DNA of 64,000 nt from Mycobacterium sp. IS-1264 (GTDB taxonomy: Bacteria; Actinomycetota; Actinomycetes; Mycobacteriales; Mycobacteriaceae). The position numbers and the translations under genes were made by a program. The notes below the pieces were generated by a model. That model was not told the origin of the DNA and did not search any database. It saw only the letters and a program-made list of their open reading frames with translations. How positions within the stretch are numbered: position 1 is the first letter of the stretch; every line of letters starts with the position of its first letter. Shown here in pieces: positions 57,489 through 64,000 of the stretch. The DNA lies in assembly GCF_001954195.1 (NCBI RefSeq), contig NZ_MBES01000032.1:1-64000 (forward strand), in the 5' to 3' direction.

Positions 57489-58331
57489 TCAGAGTTTTAC
57501 CCGCCCCATGATCAGGTCGATGATCGGCTTTCCGGGCGGGTAGGCGCCAGTGAGCGACGCCATCGTGTGCCCGTAGTCCACCAGCAGCGTGATCCCGCTG
57601 ATGCCGAACGCGGCGGCGCTGTTGAGGAAGCACATGACATCGCCCATTTGCTCCGGCGTGTGCACCTTGGAGCCGGTCTCGTCGCGGTAGTCCTGCGCGA
57701 AGGTGAGCCAGAGGTCGGCGTTGGCCTGGGCCAGCGGGGTGTCGGTGGGACCCGGGCAGATCGCGTTGATGCGGATGCCCTTCTTCAGCAGCGGGTAGCC
57801 CTGGGTGGCCACATAGGCGTTGACGACCTTCTTGGAAAAGCCGTAGTGGATGATGCCTTCCGATTCGTGCGCTTTCACCCACTCCTGTGCCGTCGCGAAG
57901 TCCGGCGTGGCCAGGAACTCGTTCAGCAAGTCCAAGTCGTTCTCCCAGCCCATGCCGGCGACCGAGGAGATGAAGCAGATTGCCGCACCCGAGGGAAGCT
58001 GGTTCTTCTCGAGCAGGCGTTCGAGCAGGTAGCGGTGGCCGAGGAAGTTGATTGCCATCAGGTCCGTGGTTCCCTCGGCGATGCCGGCGGCCGAGAACAC
58101 GGCGTGGACCGGGCCGTCCAGCTGCTCGAGCGCGGCGTCAATCGACGCGGGATCGCGCAGGTCAACCTGGATGGACTTGGCGACGTCGTAGTTCACCGGC
58201 GCGTAGTCCATCACGATGACCTCGGCGCCGAGCTCGCCCGCCGACTTGGCCGCCGCGGCGCCCATGCCTGTCGCGCCACCGACAACGAGCGCGCGCTTGC
58301 CGTCGTAGCGCAGCCGATCGACAATGGTCAT
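57489..58331 (-). CDS. Short-chain dehydrogenase (3alpha-hydroxysteroid dehydrogenase/carbonyl reductase-like)
   Basis: 280 residues. The NAD(P) motif is VVGGATGMGAAAAKSAGELG. The active site has Ser in CFISSVAGMG and Tyr/Lys in IHYGFSKKVVNAY. A long insert (NDLDLLNEFLATPDFATAQE) between them is typical of 3alpha-HSD/carbonyl-reductase-like SDRs. ATG 58331 has an AAGGGGA ribosome binding site. Its promoter (TTGAGC-N17-TACAGT) carries the motif shared with the acyl-CoA dehydrogenase operon, so it is likely under the tandem TetR regulator encoded next to it. Confidence 0.83.
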   Translation of the reverse strand: MTIVDRLRYDGKRALVVGGATGMGAAAAKSAGELGAEVIVMDYAPVNYDVAKSIQVDLRDPASIDAALEQLDGPVHAVFSAAGIAEGTTDLMAINFLGHRYLLERLLEKNQLPSGAAICFISSVAGMGWENDLDLLNEFLATPDFATAQEWVKAHESEGIIHYGFSKKVVNAYVATQGYPLLKKGIRINAICPGPTDTPLAQANADLWLTFAQDYRDETGSKVHTPEQMGDVMCFLNSAAAFGISGITLLVDYGHTMASLTGAYPPGKPIIDLIMGRVKL

Positions 58332-58376
58332 GGAAATCCCCTTCTCCGTAACTGCCAACCCGGTTCTAACTGCTCA

Positions 58377-58405
58377 ACTGTATGGGTAACAGTTATTTGG
58401 CTCAA
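58377..58405 (-). promoter_or_regulatory. SDR promoter with candidate TetR operator in the spacer
   Basis: On the minus strand: -35 TTGAGC (58405-58400), 17-bp spacer, -10 TACAGT (58382-58377). The motif GCCAAATAACTGTT (58401-58388) begins inside the -35 and fills the spacer. The same motif and geometry occur at 63699-63727. The distance from -10 to start codon is 45 nt. Confidence 0.65.
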
Positions 58406-58427
58406 TACCGGGTCCGGATTGGCGGCC

Positions 58428-59735
58428 TTACTTGCCGCGCACGGCAACACCACGCAGGAAGGTGTCGCGGGCGTGCACCAGCGCCGCCCGACGGCCGACG
58501 GCGCGAAGGATGTTCTCCGGTATCCACTGCAGGCCGATGACGCACCGCGCCAGCATCGCGGTGGAGCCGGCGTCGATGCGGATCTCACCCGACCGGATTC
58601 CTTCGGAGAGCAGTGATTTCATCTGGCGAAGCCGCGTTGCGTACAGCCAACCGGGGTTGGGAGTGTTCGGCGGGGATTGCCGCATCCAGGCAAGCTGAAT
58701 CCGGAACTCGTCGGAAAACCGGTCCAGCGCATTGACGTTGACCCAGCTGAGCGCGTCCAGCTTTTCGACGGGGGTGGCATCCGAACGCAGCACGCTGACC
58801 CATCCCGCCTCAACCTTCCTGCCGAATGACTCCATGATCGACGCGAGGAGCTCGTCCTTGGATCCGATCACGCGATACACGGTCCCGGTACCCATGCCCG
58901 CGGCCGAGGCGATGTCCCGGATGGTGGTGACTTCGTATCCCTTGCGGCCGAACTCCGTTCGTGCCACGGCCCGGATGTGGGCCGCCTTGTCGCTGGGATC
59001 GGCCTCGCTGTCGTCGGCCCACGTCTCGATCACGTCACTGGCGGCCTTGAAAGCGTTGGACCGGTCCAACGCCGAATCGGTATATGGCCGGGCCGCCAAC
59101 CCTTGCAAGATGATTCGGCACAGCAGCTCGGCCACCTGGTCGGCGGGAGCGGTGTGGCGCATGACGTCGAGCCCGACCTGCAGCATGGTCTGGCAGATGC
59201 GGTCGGCCAGCGTGGGAAGATCGATGTCTTGTTTGATGTAGCCGCTCCACCGGCCGGCGCGCAGCGTCTGCAGCATCGCCTGCTGAATCGCGGTGGGCTG
59301 CTGCTGGGTTAGCTTCATCAGCTCGGGATCCGCGCTCGGCCCCTCGTAGAACGACATCTGCAGGGCCGCCCCGTGTTGCACGGCGCAATTGGCGATCGCG
59401 GATCCCAACTGGATGATCTGCTCCGCGACCGGCTTCGAGTCGGGTTCGTCAAGTCTCGCCTGGGCCGCCAGCCCGATGCGGTTCAAATCGTCCTGATACC
59501 GGCGTATCAACTCGACGAGGATCGCCTCTTTGGACTCGAAATGGTGATAGAGGCTGCCGGGGAGAATGCCTGCCGCGTCGGCGATTTCCTGCAACGACGT
59601 CCGCAGTCCCGAGGAGGCGATCAGCGACGCAGCGGTCTGCAGGATCTCGGTGCGTCGCGTTCCGGAATCGTCCGTGCCGCCGTGGTCCAAACGATCCACC
59701 GGTCGCCTGGCAGCCAATGATTCGGCCTTGGCCAT
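58428..59735 (-). CDS. Tandem TetR-family regulator (two TetR units in one chain)
   Basis: 435 residues. The first TetR HTH is at about 27-75 (RRTEILQTAASLIASSGLRT, then SLQEIADAAGILPGSLYHHF), with its ligand-type domain to about 220. A second complete HTH follows at about 250-300 (HIRAVARTEFGRKGYEVTTI, then RDIASAAGMGTGTVYRVIGS), again with a C-terminal helical domain. Normal TetR proteins have about 190-220 residues and dimerise; this one carries both halves in one chain. ATG 59735 has GGGAGGA. The motif ACCAAATCTTTGTT lies 16 bp upstream, suggesting autoregulation. Confidence 0.85.
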   Translation of the reverse strand: MAKAESLAARRPVDRLDHGGTDDSGTRRTEILQTAASLIASSGLRTSLQEIADAAGILPGSLYHHFESKEAILVELIRRYQDDLNRIGLAAQARLDEPDSKPVAEQIIQLGSAIANCAVQHGAALQMSFYEGPSADPELMKLTQQQPTAIQQAMLQTLRAGRWSGYIKQDIDLPTLADRICQTMLQVGLDVMRHTAPADQVAELLCRIILQGLAARPYTDSALDRSNAFKAASDVIETWADDSEADPSDKAAHIRAVARTEFGRKGYEVTTIRDIASAAGMGTGTVYRVIGSKDELLASIMESFGRKVEAGWVSVLRSDATPVEKLDALSWVNVNALDRFSDEFRIQLAWMRQSPPNTPNPGWLYATRLRQMKSLLSEGIRSGEIRIDAGSTAMLARCVIGLQWIPENILRAVGRRAALVHARDTFLRGVAVRGK

Positions 59736-59750
59736 TCGTCCTCCCGCCGA

Positions 59751-59764
59751 ACCAAATCTTTGTT
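59751..59764. promoter_or_regulatory. Candidate operator in front of the tandem TetR gene
   Basis: ACCAAATCTTTGTT on the plus strand, 16 bp upstream of the tetR start codon. It matches the sites at 58388-58401 and 63711-63724 (consensus RCCAAATMWYTGTT, 14 bp). I could not place a clear -35/-10 pair around it. Confidence 0.5.
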
Positions 59765-59821
59765 AAAGGCTATCAGACTTCCTCGAATGAATTCGCTGCA
59801 TACAGCGGTGATGGACCCATT

Positions 59822-60469
59822 CTAAAGGCTGGGGCCGTCCCAGCGATCGCGCGCGACCACCTCCTCGACGGGCCGCCTGGCGGCCGGCCGAAACGTGTGC
59901 CCTGCCTTCAGGCGGCCCACCGGCAGCAGGCAGCCCTGGACGTACGTCTGCGGAATGCCGAGCAGCTGCCGGATCTCGCCTTCGCGGTGCAGGTGCAATG
60001 TCGTAACGCACGTTCCGTAGCCGCGGGTGTGCAACGCCAGTTGAAAGTTCCACACCGCCGGGAAGATCGATCCGTAGAGCGTGGCCTGGTGAAACGACTC
60101 GTCGCCGTCGATGCGCGGCAGGTACGGCTGATAGCAGGGGATCACCAACAACGGCACCCGCGCCATGTTCTCAACCAACCACTCCGTCGACGACATGAGC
60201 CGGCCCTCCGGCGTTCCGGCCGGCAGCATCTCGGCGAGCAGGTGGCCGCCGACCCTGAGCAGATAAGCCTGTCGGTACAGCTCGGCGATTGTGTCCCGCA
60301 ACACGGGATCTGTCACCACCAGCCACCGCCACGCCTGCTGGTTCGAGCCGTTGGCGGCCTGCAACCCGATGCGCAGGCACTCTCGAATGGCGTCGATGTC
60401 GACGGGCGCGTCCAGGTCGAGCGACTTGCGCGCGGACCGGGTTGCGGTGAGCAAATACTCGATGTCCAT
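59822..60469 (-). CDS. Nitroreductase-family flavoprotein
   Basis: 215 residues of the FMN-dependent nitroreductase fold. Motifs: a front with TRSARKSLDLDAPVD (degenerate R-S-R-R phosphate-binding pattern), AANGSNQQAWRWLVVTD as the FMN contact, and GYGTCVTTLHLHREGEIRQL, the family's C-terminal signature. Its ATG overlaps the SDR stop by one base, making it the last gene of the operon. In such catabolic operons members reduce or dehydrogenate ring-derived acyl substrates; here the substrate is not known. Confidence 0.82.
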   Translation of the reverse strand: MDIEYLLTATRSARKSLDLDAPVDIDAIRECLRIGLQAANGSNQQAWRWLVVTDPVLRDTIAELYRQAYLLRVGGHLLAEMLPAGTPEGRLMSSTEWLVENMARVPLLVIPCYQPYLPRIDGDESFHQATLYGSIFPAVWNFQLALHTRGYGTCVTTLHLHREGEIRQLLGIPQTYVQGCLLPVGRLKAGHTFRPAARRPVEEVVARDRWDGPSL

Positions 60470-61398
60470 CAGGTGCCCACGCCGAGCTGGGCCGCCACGG
60501 CGAAGACTTCCTCGAAGATCGAGTCGGGCACGGTGAACGGTTCGGTTGCCGAGACTTCGGAAAGGTGAGCATCGATGTCGTCGGCGGTCGGGGTGCTGTC
60601 TTTCTCGGCGAGCCAGCCCTGGCCGAGGCCGACGAAGACACGGGCGAAACGACCGGCGCAGGCCGAGTAGTTCTGGTGGCTGAATTGGCAGGCCCGGCTC
60701 GCCAGGAAAACAACCATGGGTACGACCAGCTCGGGCTTGATCACGCCCAAGAACCCAATTTCGTCAAGGGCTTTCGGGTCTCCCACGGTTTCGGTCACCA
60801 TGCGCGAAAAGCCGAACGGGAGCACGGTATTGGAGAGGATGCCGTGCTCGGCGCCCTCGATCGCGATCACGTTCGACAACCCGACCAGCCCGGCCTTGGC
60901 CGCCGCATAATGGGCTTCCAACGGCTGGCCGAACATGCCGCCCGAGGAGGAGATGAACACGAAGCGGCCATAGCGCTGCCGCTTCATCACCCGGTACGCC
61001 GGTTGGCTCAGGTAAAACCCGCCGTCGAGATGCACGCCGAGCATCTTGCGCCAGTCGTCCGCGGACAGCTCGTCGAACGGAATGCTGTTGAAAATCCCGG
61101 CATTACTGACCACGGCGTCGAGCCGGCCGAAGCGCGCGAGGGCCATCTCGACGATCGCGTCGCCGCCTTCCGGGCTGGCGACCGAGTCGTGCGAGGCCAC
61201 GGCCACGCCGCCCTCCCTTTCGATCTCGGCGACGACCTGGTCCGCGACCGTGGCGTCGGACCCGTCACCGTGCATCGTGCCGCCCAGGTCGTTGACGATC
61301 ACCGAGGCGCCACGTCGGGCCAGCTCCAGCGCATACAGCCGGCCGAGCCCCCGGCCCGCTCCTGTCACGATCGCGACCTGGTCGGTGAAATCGATCAT
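60469..61398 (-). CDS. SDR, MFE-2-type 3-hydroxyacyl-CoA dehydrogenase-like
   Basis: 309 residues. IVTGAGRGLGRLYALELARR and SVIVNDLGGTMHGDGSDATV are characteristic of the hydroxyacyl-CoA dehydrogenase unit of peroxisomal multifunctional enzyme 2. The catalytic residues are Ser in FISSSGGMFG and Tyr/Lys in AHYAAAKAGL. The C-terminal tail is longer than in plain SDRs. The ATG overlaps the upstream dehydrogenase gene by 4 bp (ATGA). It probably oxidises a hydroxyacyl-CoA formed downstream of the acyl-CoA dehydrogenase pair. Confidence 0.83.
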   Translation of the reverse strand: MIDFTDQVAIVTGAGRGLGRLYALELARRGASVIVNDLGGTMHGDGSDATVADQVVAEIEREGGVAVASHDSVASPEGGDAIVEMALARFGRLDAVVSNAGIFNSIPFDELSADDWRKMLGVHLDGGFYLSQPAYRVMKRQRYGRFVFISSSGGMFGQPLEAHYAAAKAGLVGLSNVIAIEGAEHGILSNTVLPFGFSRMVTETVGDPKALDEIGFLGVIKPELVVPMVVFLASRACQFSHQNYSACAGRFARVFVGLGQGWLAEKDSTPTADDIDAHLSEVSATEPFTVPDSIFEEVFAVAAQLGVGT

Positions 61399-62495
61399 GA
61401 GACAGCGTCTTTCGCAAGACGCGCACCGAGTTCCGTGAGATAGCCGTCGGGGCCACCAAGGAACTCGCTCCAACTCAGCAGCCGTTTGAGGTAGAGGTGG
61501 GCATCGTGTTCCCAGGTGTAGCCGATGCCCCCGAACACCTGGATCGCGGTATCGCCCACGGTGGCCAATCGTCCGGCGAACGCCTTTGCCCGCAACGCTG
61601 CCAGATGGCGCTGCTGCGCATCGGCGTGGTCCGCCGCCCACAACGCGTGGATCACCCCGCTGCGGGCCAACTCGACCGTTTCGTACATGTCGACGCACAG
61701 ATGCTGGATGGCCTGGAACGAGCCGATGACCTGACCGAACTGCTTTCGCACCTTGGCATATTCGATGGCTAGGTCCATCACGGCCCGCGCGGCGCCGAGC
61801 GCGTCGGCGGCCGTGGCAACGAGCACGTCGTCGACCACCGCGGCAACGGCGTCCGGGGACGACGTGGCCAGCCGGTGTGCGGGCGCGTCATCGAGCGCGA
61901 CTCGAAAGTGCTTGCGGGTCTGGTCGATACCGCGCTGGGGGGCCACCGAAATGCCGGCGGAGTCGGTCTTCACCGCGAAAAGCCCGGTCCCGTTCTCGTA
62001 CTCGGCGAGTACGAGCAGGACGTTCGCCGCGGCTGCGTCGGATATGGTGACCTCGCCCCGCAGCACGCCGTCGCGGTCGCGCCCGGCGGCGCTGACCGCA
62101 GCGTCATTGCGATCGAGCGGTCCGACGGCGACGATCGTGGTTCCGTCGGCGATCCCGGTCAAAAGGTCGGCCGCTTCGGCCCCAACGCCGAGCCTGGCCA
62201 GCGCGCGCGGCGCGGCAACCGCGCTCGACAGCCACGGTCCCGGGTGCAGGGCGGCGCCGAGCTCTTCGGCCACGATGCCCGCTTCGACCATCGTCATGCC
62301 GGCGCCGCCGTACTCGGTCGGCACCAACAGCCCGGTCGTTCCGAGGTCGGCGAGGCCGCGCCAGACGGCGCCGGTGGTACCGGTCGGGTCGTCGAGTAGA
62401 GCGCGCACGTGTCCAGAAATCGGGGCTTTCTCGGCGAGGAAGTGTCGCGCCGTGTCGCGGAGCGCGACTTGCTCGTCGTTCAATTCGAGGTTCAT
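61395..62495 (-). CDS. Acyl-CoA dehydrogenase, smaller subunit type
   Basis: 366 residues. NDEQVALRDTARHFLAEKAP opens the N-terminal helical domain. The C-terminal FAD region is QVFGGIGYTWEHDAHLYLKR. The middle (residues 120-220) is degenerate compared with the partner, as in the beta subunits of heteromeric actinobacterial enzymes such as the FadE26-27 and FadE28-29 pairs. Start and stop overlap both neighbours by 4 bp. Most likely it pairs with the product of the next gene to form an alpha2beta2 enzyme acting on a bulky or steroid-like acyl-CoA. Confidence 0.86.
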   Translation of the reverse strand: MNLELNDEQVALRDTARHFLAEKAPISGHVRALLDDPTGTTGAVWRGLADLGTTGLLVPTEYGGAGMTMVEAGIVAEELGAALHPGPWLSSAVAAPRALARLGVGAEAADLLTGIADGTTIVAVGPLDRNDAAVSAAGRDRDGVLRGEVTISDAAAANVLLVLAEYENGTGLFAVKTDSAGISVAPQRGIDQTRKHFRVALDDAPAHRLATSSPDAVAAVVDDVLVATAADALGAARAVMDLAIEYAKVRKQFGQVIGSFQAIQHLCVDMYETVELARSGVIHALWAADHADAQQRHLAALRAKAFAGRLATVGDTAIQVFGGIGYTWEHDAHLYLKRLLSWSEFLGGPDGYLTELGARLAKDAVS

Positions 62496-63655
62496 TGGCG
62501 CGGCAATCCGAGCACGCGTTGGGCGGTGATGTTCTTGTTGATCTGGGTCGTGCCGCCGGCGATGGTCAGTGAGCGCGACGTCAGGCGGTAGTCAGCCCAC
62601 CGGTGCTGCTCCCCGCCGGTGCCCAGCACGTCGAAGGCCAGGGCGGCCATGTCCTGTCCGATCTCACCCCAGACACTCTTGGCGAGACTGGCCGAGCCCA
62701 TGGCAGTCTTGTCCGAGCCGCCGTGCAGCGTCGCCGAAATCGAGCGCTGACACAGCAATTCGAGATACTTGATGCGCACCCCGATTTCGCCGAGGCGACG
62801 CAGTGTCACCGGGTCTTGAAGGATGCCCTGCGCGTCATCGGCGGCGGCGAAGTCGGACACCAATTCCTCCAGCCGCACCTGCATCTCGGCGTAGAGCCGT
62901 GCGGCCCCGGCGCGCTCGTGGCTGAGCGTGGTGGTGGCCACCTGCCAGCCGCCGTTCAGCGGGCCCAGCAGCGCGTCCGCCGGAACTCGCGCGTCGTGGA
63001 AGAAGATCTCGGCGAAATCGGTGTCGCCGTTGAGGGTGACGAGCGGGCGGACCTCGATGCCGGGCAGCGTCATGTCGACGATCAGGCACGAGATGCCTTT
63101 GTGTTTCGGGGCCTCCGGATCGGTACGCACATAGAGCTGGCACCAGTCGGCGCGATGCCCCAGCGAGGTCCAGATCTTCTGTCCGTTGACGACGAAGTCG
63201 TCCCCATCGCGCACCGCGCGGGTGCGCAGCGCGGCCAGGTCGGATCCCGCTTCCGGCTCGGACATCCCCTGGCACCAGATGTCGTCCGCGCGCATCATGC
63301 GGGGGAGCAGCGTCGTCTTCTGCGTCTCGGTGCCGTATTGCATGATCGCCGGCGCGATGTTGTTCATGCCAATGACGTTGAGCGGCAACGGTGCCCGAGC
63401 GCGCGTGGTTTCCTCGGTGTAGACCAGCTGCTCCAGAACCGTCGCCCCGCGGCCACCGTACTCGCGCGGCCACGACACGGCCGCCCAGCCGGCGTCGGCC
63501 ATCGTGTGGTTCCAGGCGCGCAGCATCGCGAAGGTGGCGTCGTCGCGGCCGGAGGGGCGACGGGCGGCGATCAGCTCGTCGGTCAGATTCGCGGACAGCC
63601 AGTCGCGCAGCTCGGCGCGGAACTGTTCCACCTCAGCCGGGTAGGAGAAATCCAC
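62492..63655 (-). CDS. Acyl-CoA dehydrogenase, larger subunit type
   Basis: 387 residues from GTG 63655 (VDFSYPAEVEQFRAELRDWL). It has the full set of family motifs: WCQGMSEPEAGSDLAALRT (substrate/FAD loop), VNGQKIWTSLGHRADWCQL and IAGGTTQINKNITAQRVLGL at the C-terminus. Upstream in-frame codons continue to the window edge but lie under a divergent gene and are not used. First gene of a four-gene operon ending with the nitroreductase. A promoter with the shared regulatory motif lies 44 nt upstream of the start. Confidence 0.88.
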   Translation of the reverse strand: MDFSYPAEVEQFRAELRDWLSANLTDELIAARRPSGRDDATFAMLRAWNHTMADAGWAAVSWPREYGGRGATVLEQLVYTEETTRARAPLPLNVIGMNNIAPAIMQYGTETQKTTLLPRMMRADDIWCQGMSEPEAGSDLAALRTRAVRDGDDFVVNGQKIWTSLGHRADWCQLYVRTDPEAPKHKGISCLIVDMTLPGIEVRPLVTLNGDTDFAEIFFHDARVPADALLGPLNGGWQVATTTLSHERAGAARLYAEMQVRLEELVSDFAAADDAQGILQDPVTLRRLGEIGVRIKYLELLCQRSISATLHGGSDKTAMGSASLAKSVWGEIGQDMAALAFDVLGTGGEQHRWADYRLTSRSLTIAGGTTQINKNITAQRVLGLPRQ

Positions 63656-63698
63656 GTTCTCTTGTTTACCTCGTGCGATTGACTGGGCCAAGCCCCGG

Positions 63699-63727
63699 AC
63701 TTTACGTTGGAACAGATATTTGGTCAA
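63699..63727 (-). promoter_or_regulatory. Promoter of the acyl-CoA dehydrogenase operon with candidate TetR operator
   Basis: On the minus strand: -35 TTGACC (63727-63722), 17-bp spacer, -10 TAAAGT (63704-63699). The motif ACCAAATATCTGTT (63724-63711) begins in the -35 and fills the spacer. The flanks CGTTG and CAACG extend it to a loose palindrome (63705-63729). It may also affect the divergent gene that starts at 63754. Confidence 0.68.
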
Positions 63728-63753
63728 CGCGGTCCAAGGTTCGGAGGTGGAGC

Positions 63754-64000
63754 GTGCCGAGCGACGCTCCTGGCGACCAGCCGCAGGTTTTCGGCCTGCT
63801 GGCCTCCGCCCTTGCGGGCAGCGCGGTGGCGGTGGCTGAACTGCAACCGGGTGAGCCGTCGTGGACCGACGGCCAGACGATTTACCTGGATCCTTCCGCG
63901 CCGGCCCGCGCGAAACTCGAAGCGGTTGCCGTCCAGGCCTCGATGCTCGCGGCCGGCAGCCTGGACCCCGACGTGGTGCGTTCCCTGGTCCGGCGCCCAC
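63754..64000 (+). CDS. Partial gene, N-terminus only (3' end outside window)
   Basis: 82 codons are open to the right edge from GTG 63754, which follows CGGAGGTGG at 63742-63750. The sequence reads VPSDAPGDQPQVFGLLASAL, then TDGQTIYLDPSAPARAKLEA and AVQASMLAAGSLDPDVV. Third positions are strongly G/C, so it is coding. I recall similar openings in actinobacterial VWA-domain (NorD/CobT-like) proteins, but that is a weak impression. It is divergent from the acyl-CoA dehydrogenase operon and shares its control region. Confidence 0.65.
   Translation, partial: MPSDAPGDQPQVFGLLASALAGSAVAVAELQPGEPSWTDGQTIYLDPSAPARAKLEAVAVQASMLAAGSLDPDVVRSLVRRP

Overview
The window is chromosomal DNA of a slow-growing, non-tuberculous Mycobacterium. 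The GC-rich sequence and the gene order follow the M. tuberculosis interval Rv1078 to Rv1133c almost gene for gene (pra, metB, greA, mca, uppS, coaA, glyA, desA2, phoH2, fum, glpX, hsd, xseBA, ispH, ychF, zwf1, gnd, bpoB, ephC, ppdK, prpD, metE). Several M. tuberculosis genes expected here are missing: the PE/PE_PGRS block between uppS and coaA, mazEF3, vapBC32, prpR and prpC. Other genes stand in their place. Species cannot be fixed from the sequence alone; a relative of the M. avium complex is a reasonable guess. Gene names and Rv counterparts are from memory of these families, not from a search.

Layout. 1-7.4 kb: proline-rich RDD antigen (partial), methionine synthesis (metB), greA, mycothiol conjugate amidase (mca), a thioredoxin-fold/YyaL protein with a ketosteroid-isomerase gene behind it, and a hemolysin-III membrane protein. 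7.4-17.4 kb: Z-isoprenyl diphosphate synthase, two membrane proteins, an O-methyltransferase, coaA, glyA, desA2, phoH2 (with an overlapping upstream ORF) and a polysaccharide deacetylase. 17.4-25.5 kb: membrane adenylate cyclase, fumarase, fructose bisphosphatase, a dienelactone hydrolase and an intact carboxylesterase. 25.6-32.4 kb: cholesterol-type 3beta-HSD behind a KstR-like operator, exonuclease VII, ispH, ychF. 32.4-36.8 kb: a variable stretch of small genes, including an AT-rich, phage-like NlpC-type secreted protein and a frameshifted SDR remnant. 36.8-46.1 kb: cyclase, oxidative pentose phosphate genes, hydrolases and a half-length PPDK. 46.1-56.3 kb: DoxX, amine oxidase, a GGDEF protein, orphan prpD, a DUF3556 membrane protein behind a second KstR-like operator, and metE under a cobalamin riboswitch. 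56.3-64 kb: accessory catabolic region.

The most interesting signal is in the last 7 kb. A single polypeptide with two TetR DNA-binding domains lies between an SDR gene and an operon of two acyl-CoA dehydrogenases, an MFE-2-like hydroxyacyl-CoA dehydrogenase and a nitroreductase-fold protein, joined by 1-4 bp overlaps. A 14-bp motif (RCCAAATMWYTGTT) occurs in front of the regulator, in front of the SDR gene and in front of the operon. In the last two it sits inside the 17-bp spacer of clear TTGAnC-N17-TANNNT promoters with nearly the same distance to the start codon. This looks like a local regulon for degradation of an unknown acyl-CoA.

A second theme is steroid metabolism: a KstR-type palindrome overlapping a leaderless promoter at hsd, the same arrangement in front of the DUF3556 gene, and a ketosteroid isomerase with its catalytic Tyr and both Asp residues in place.
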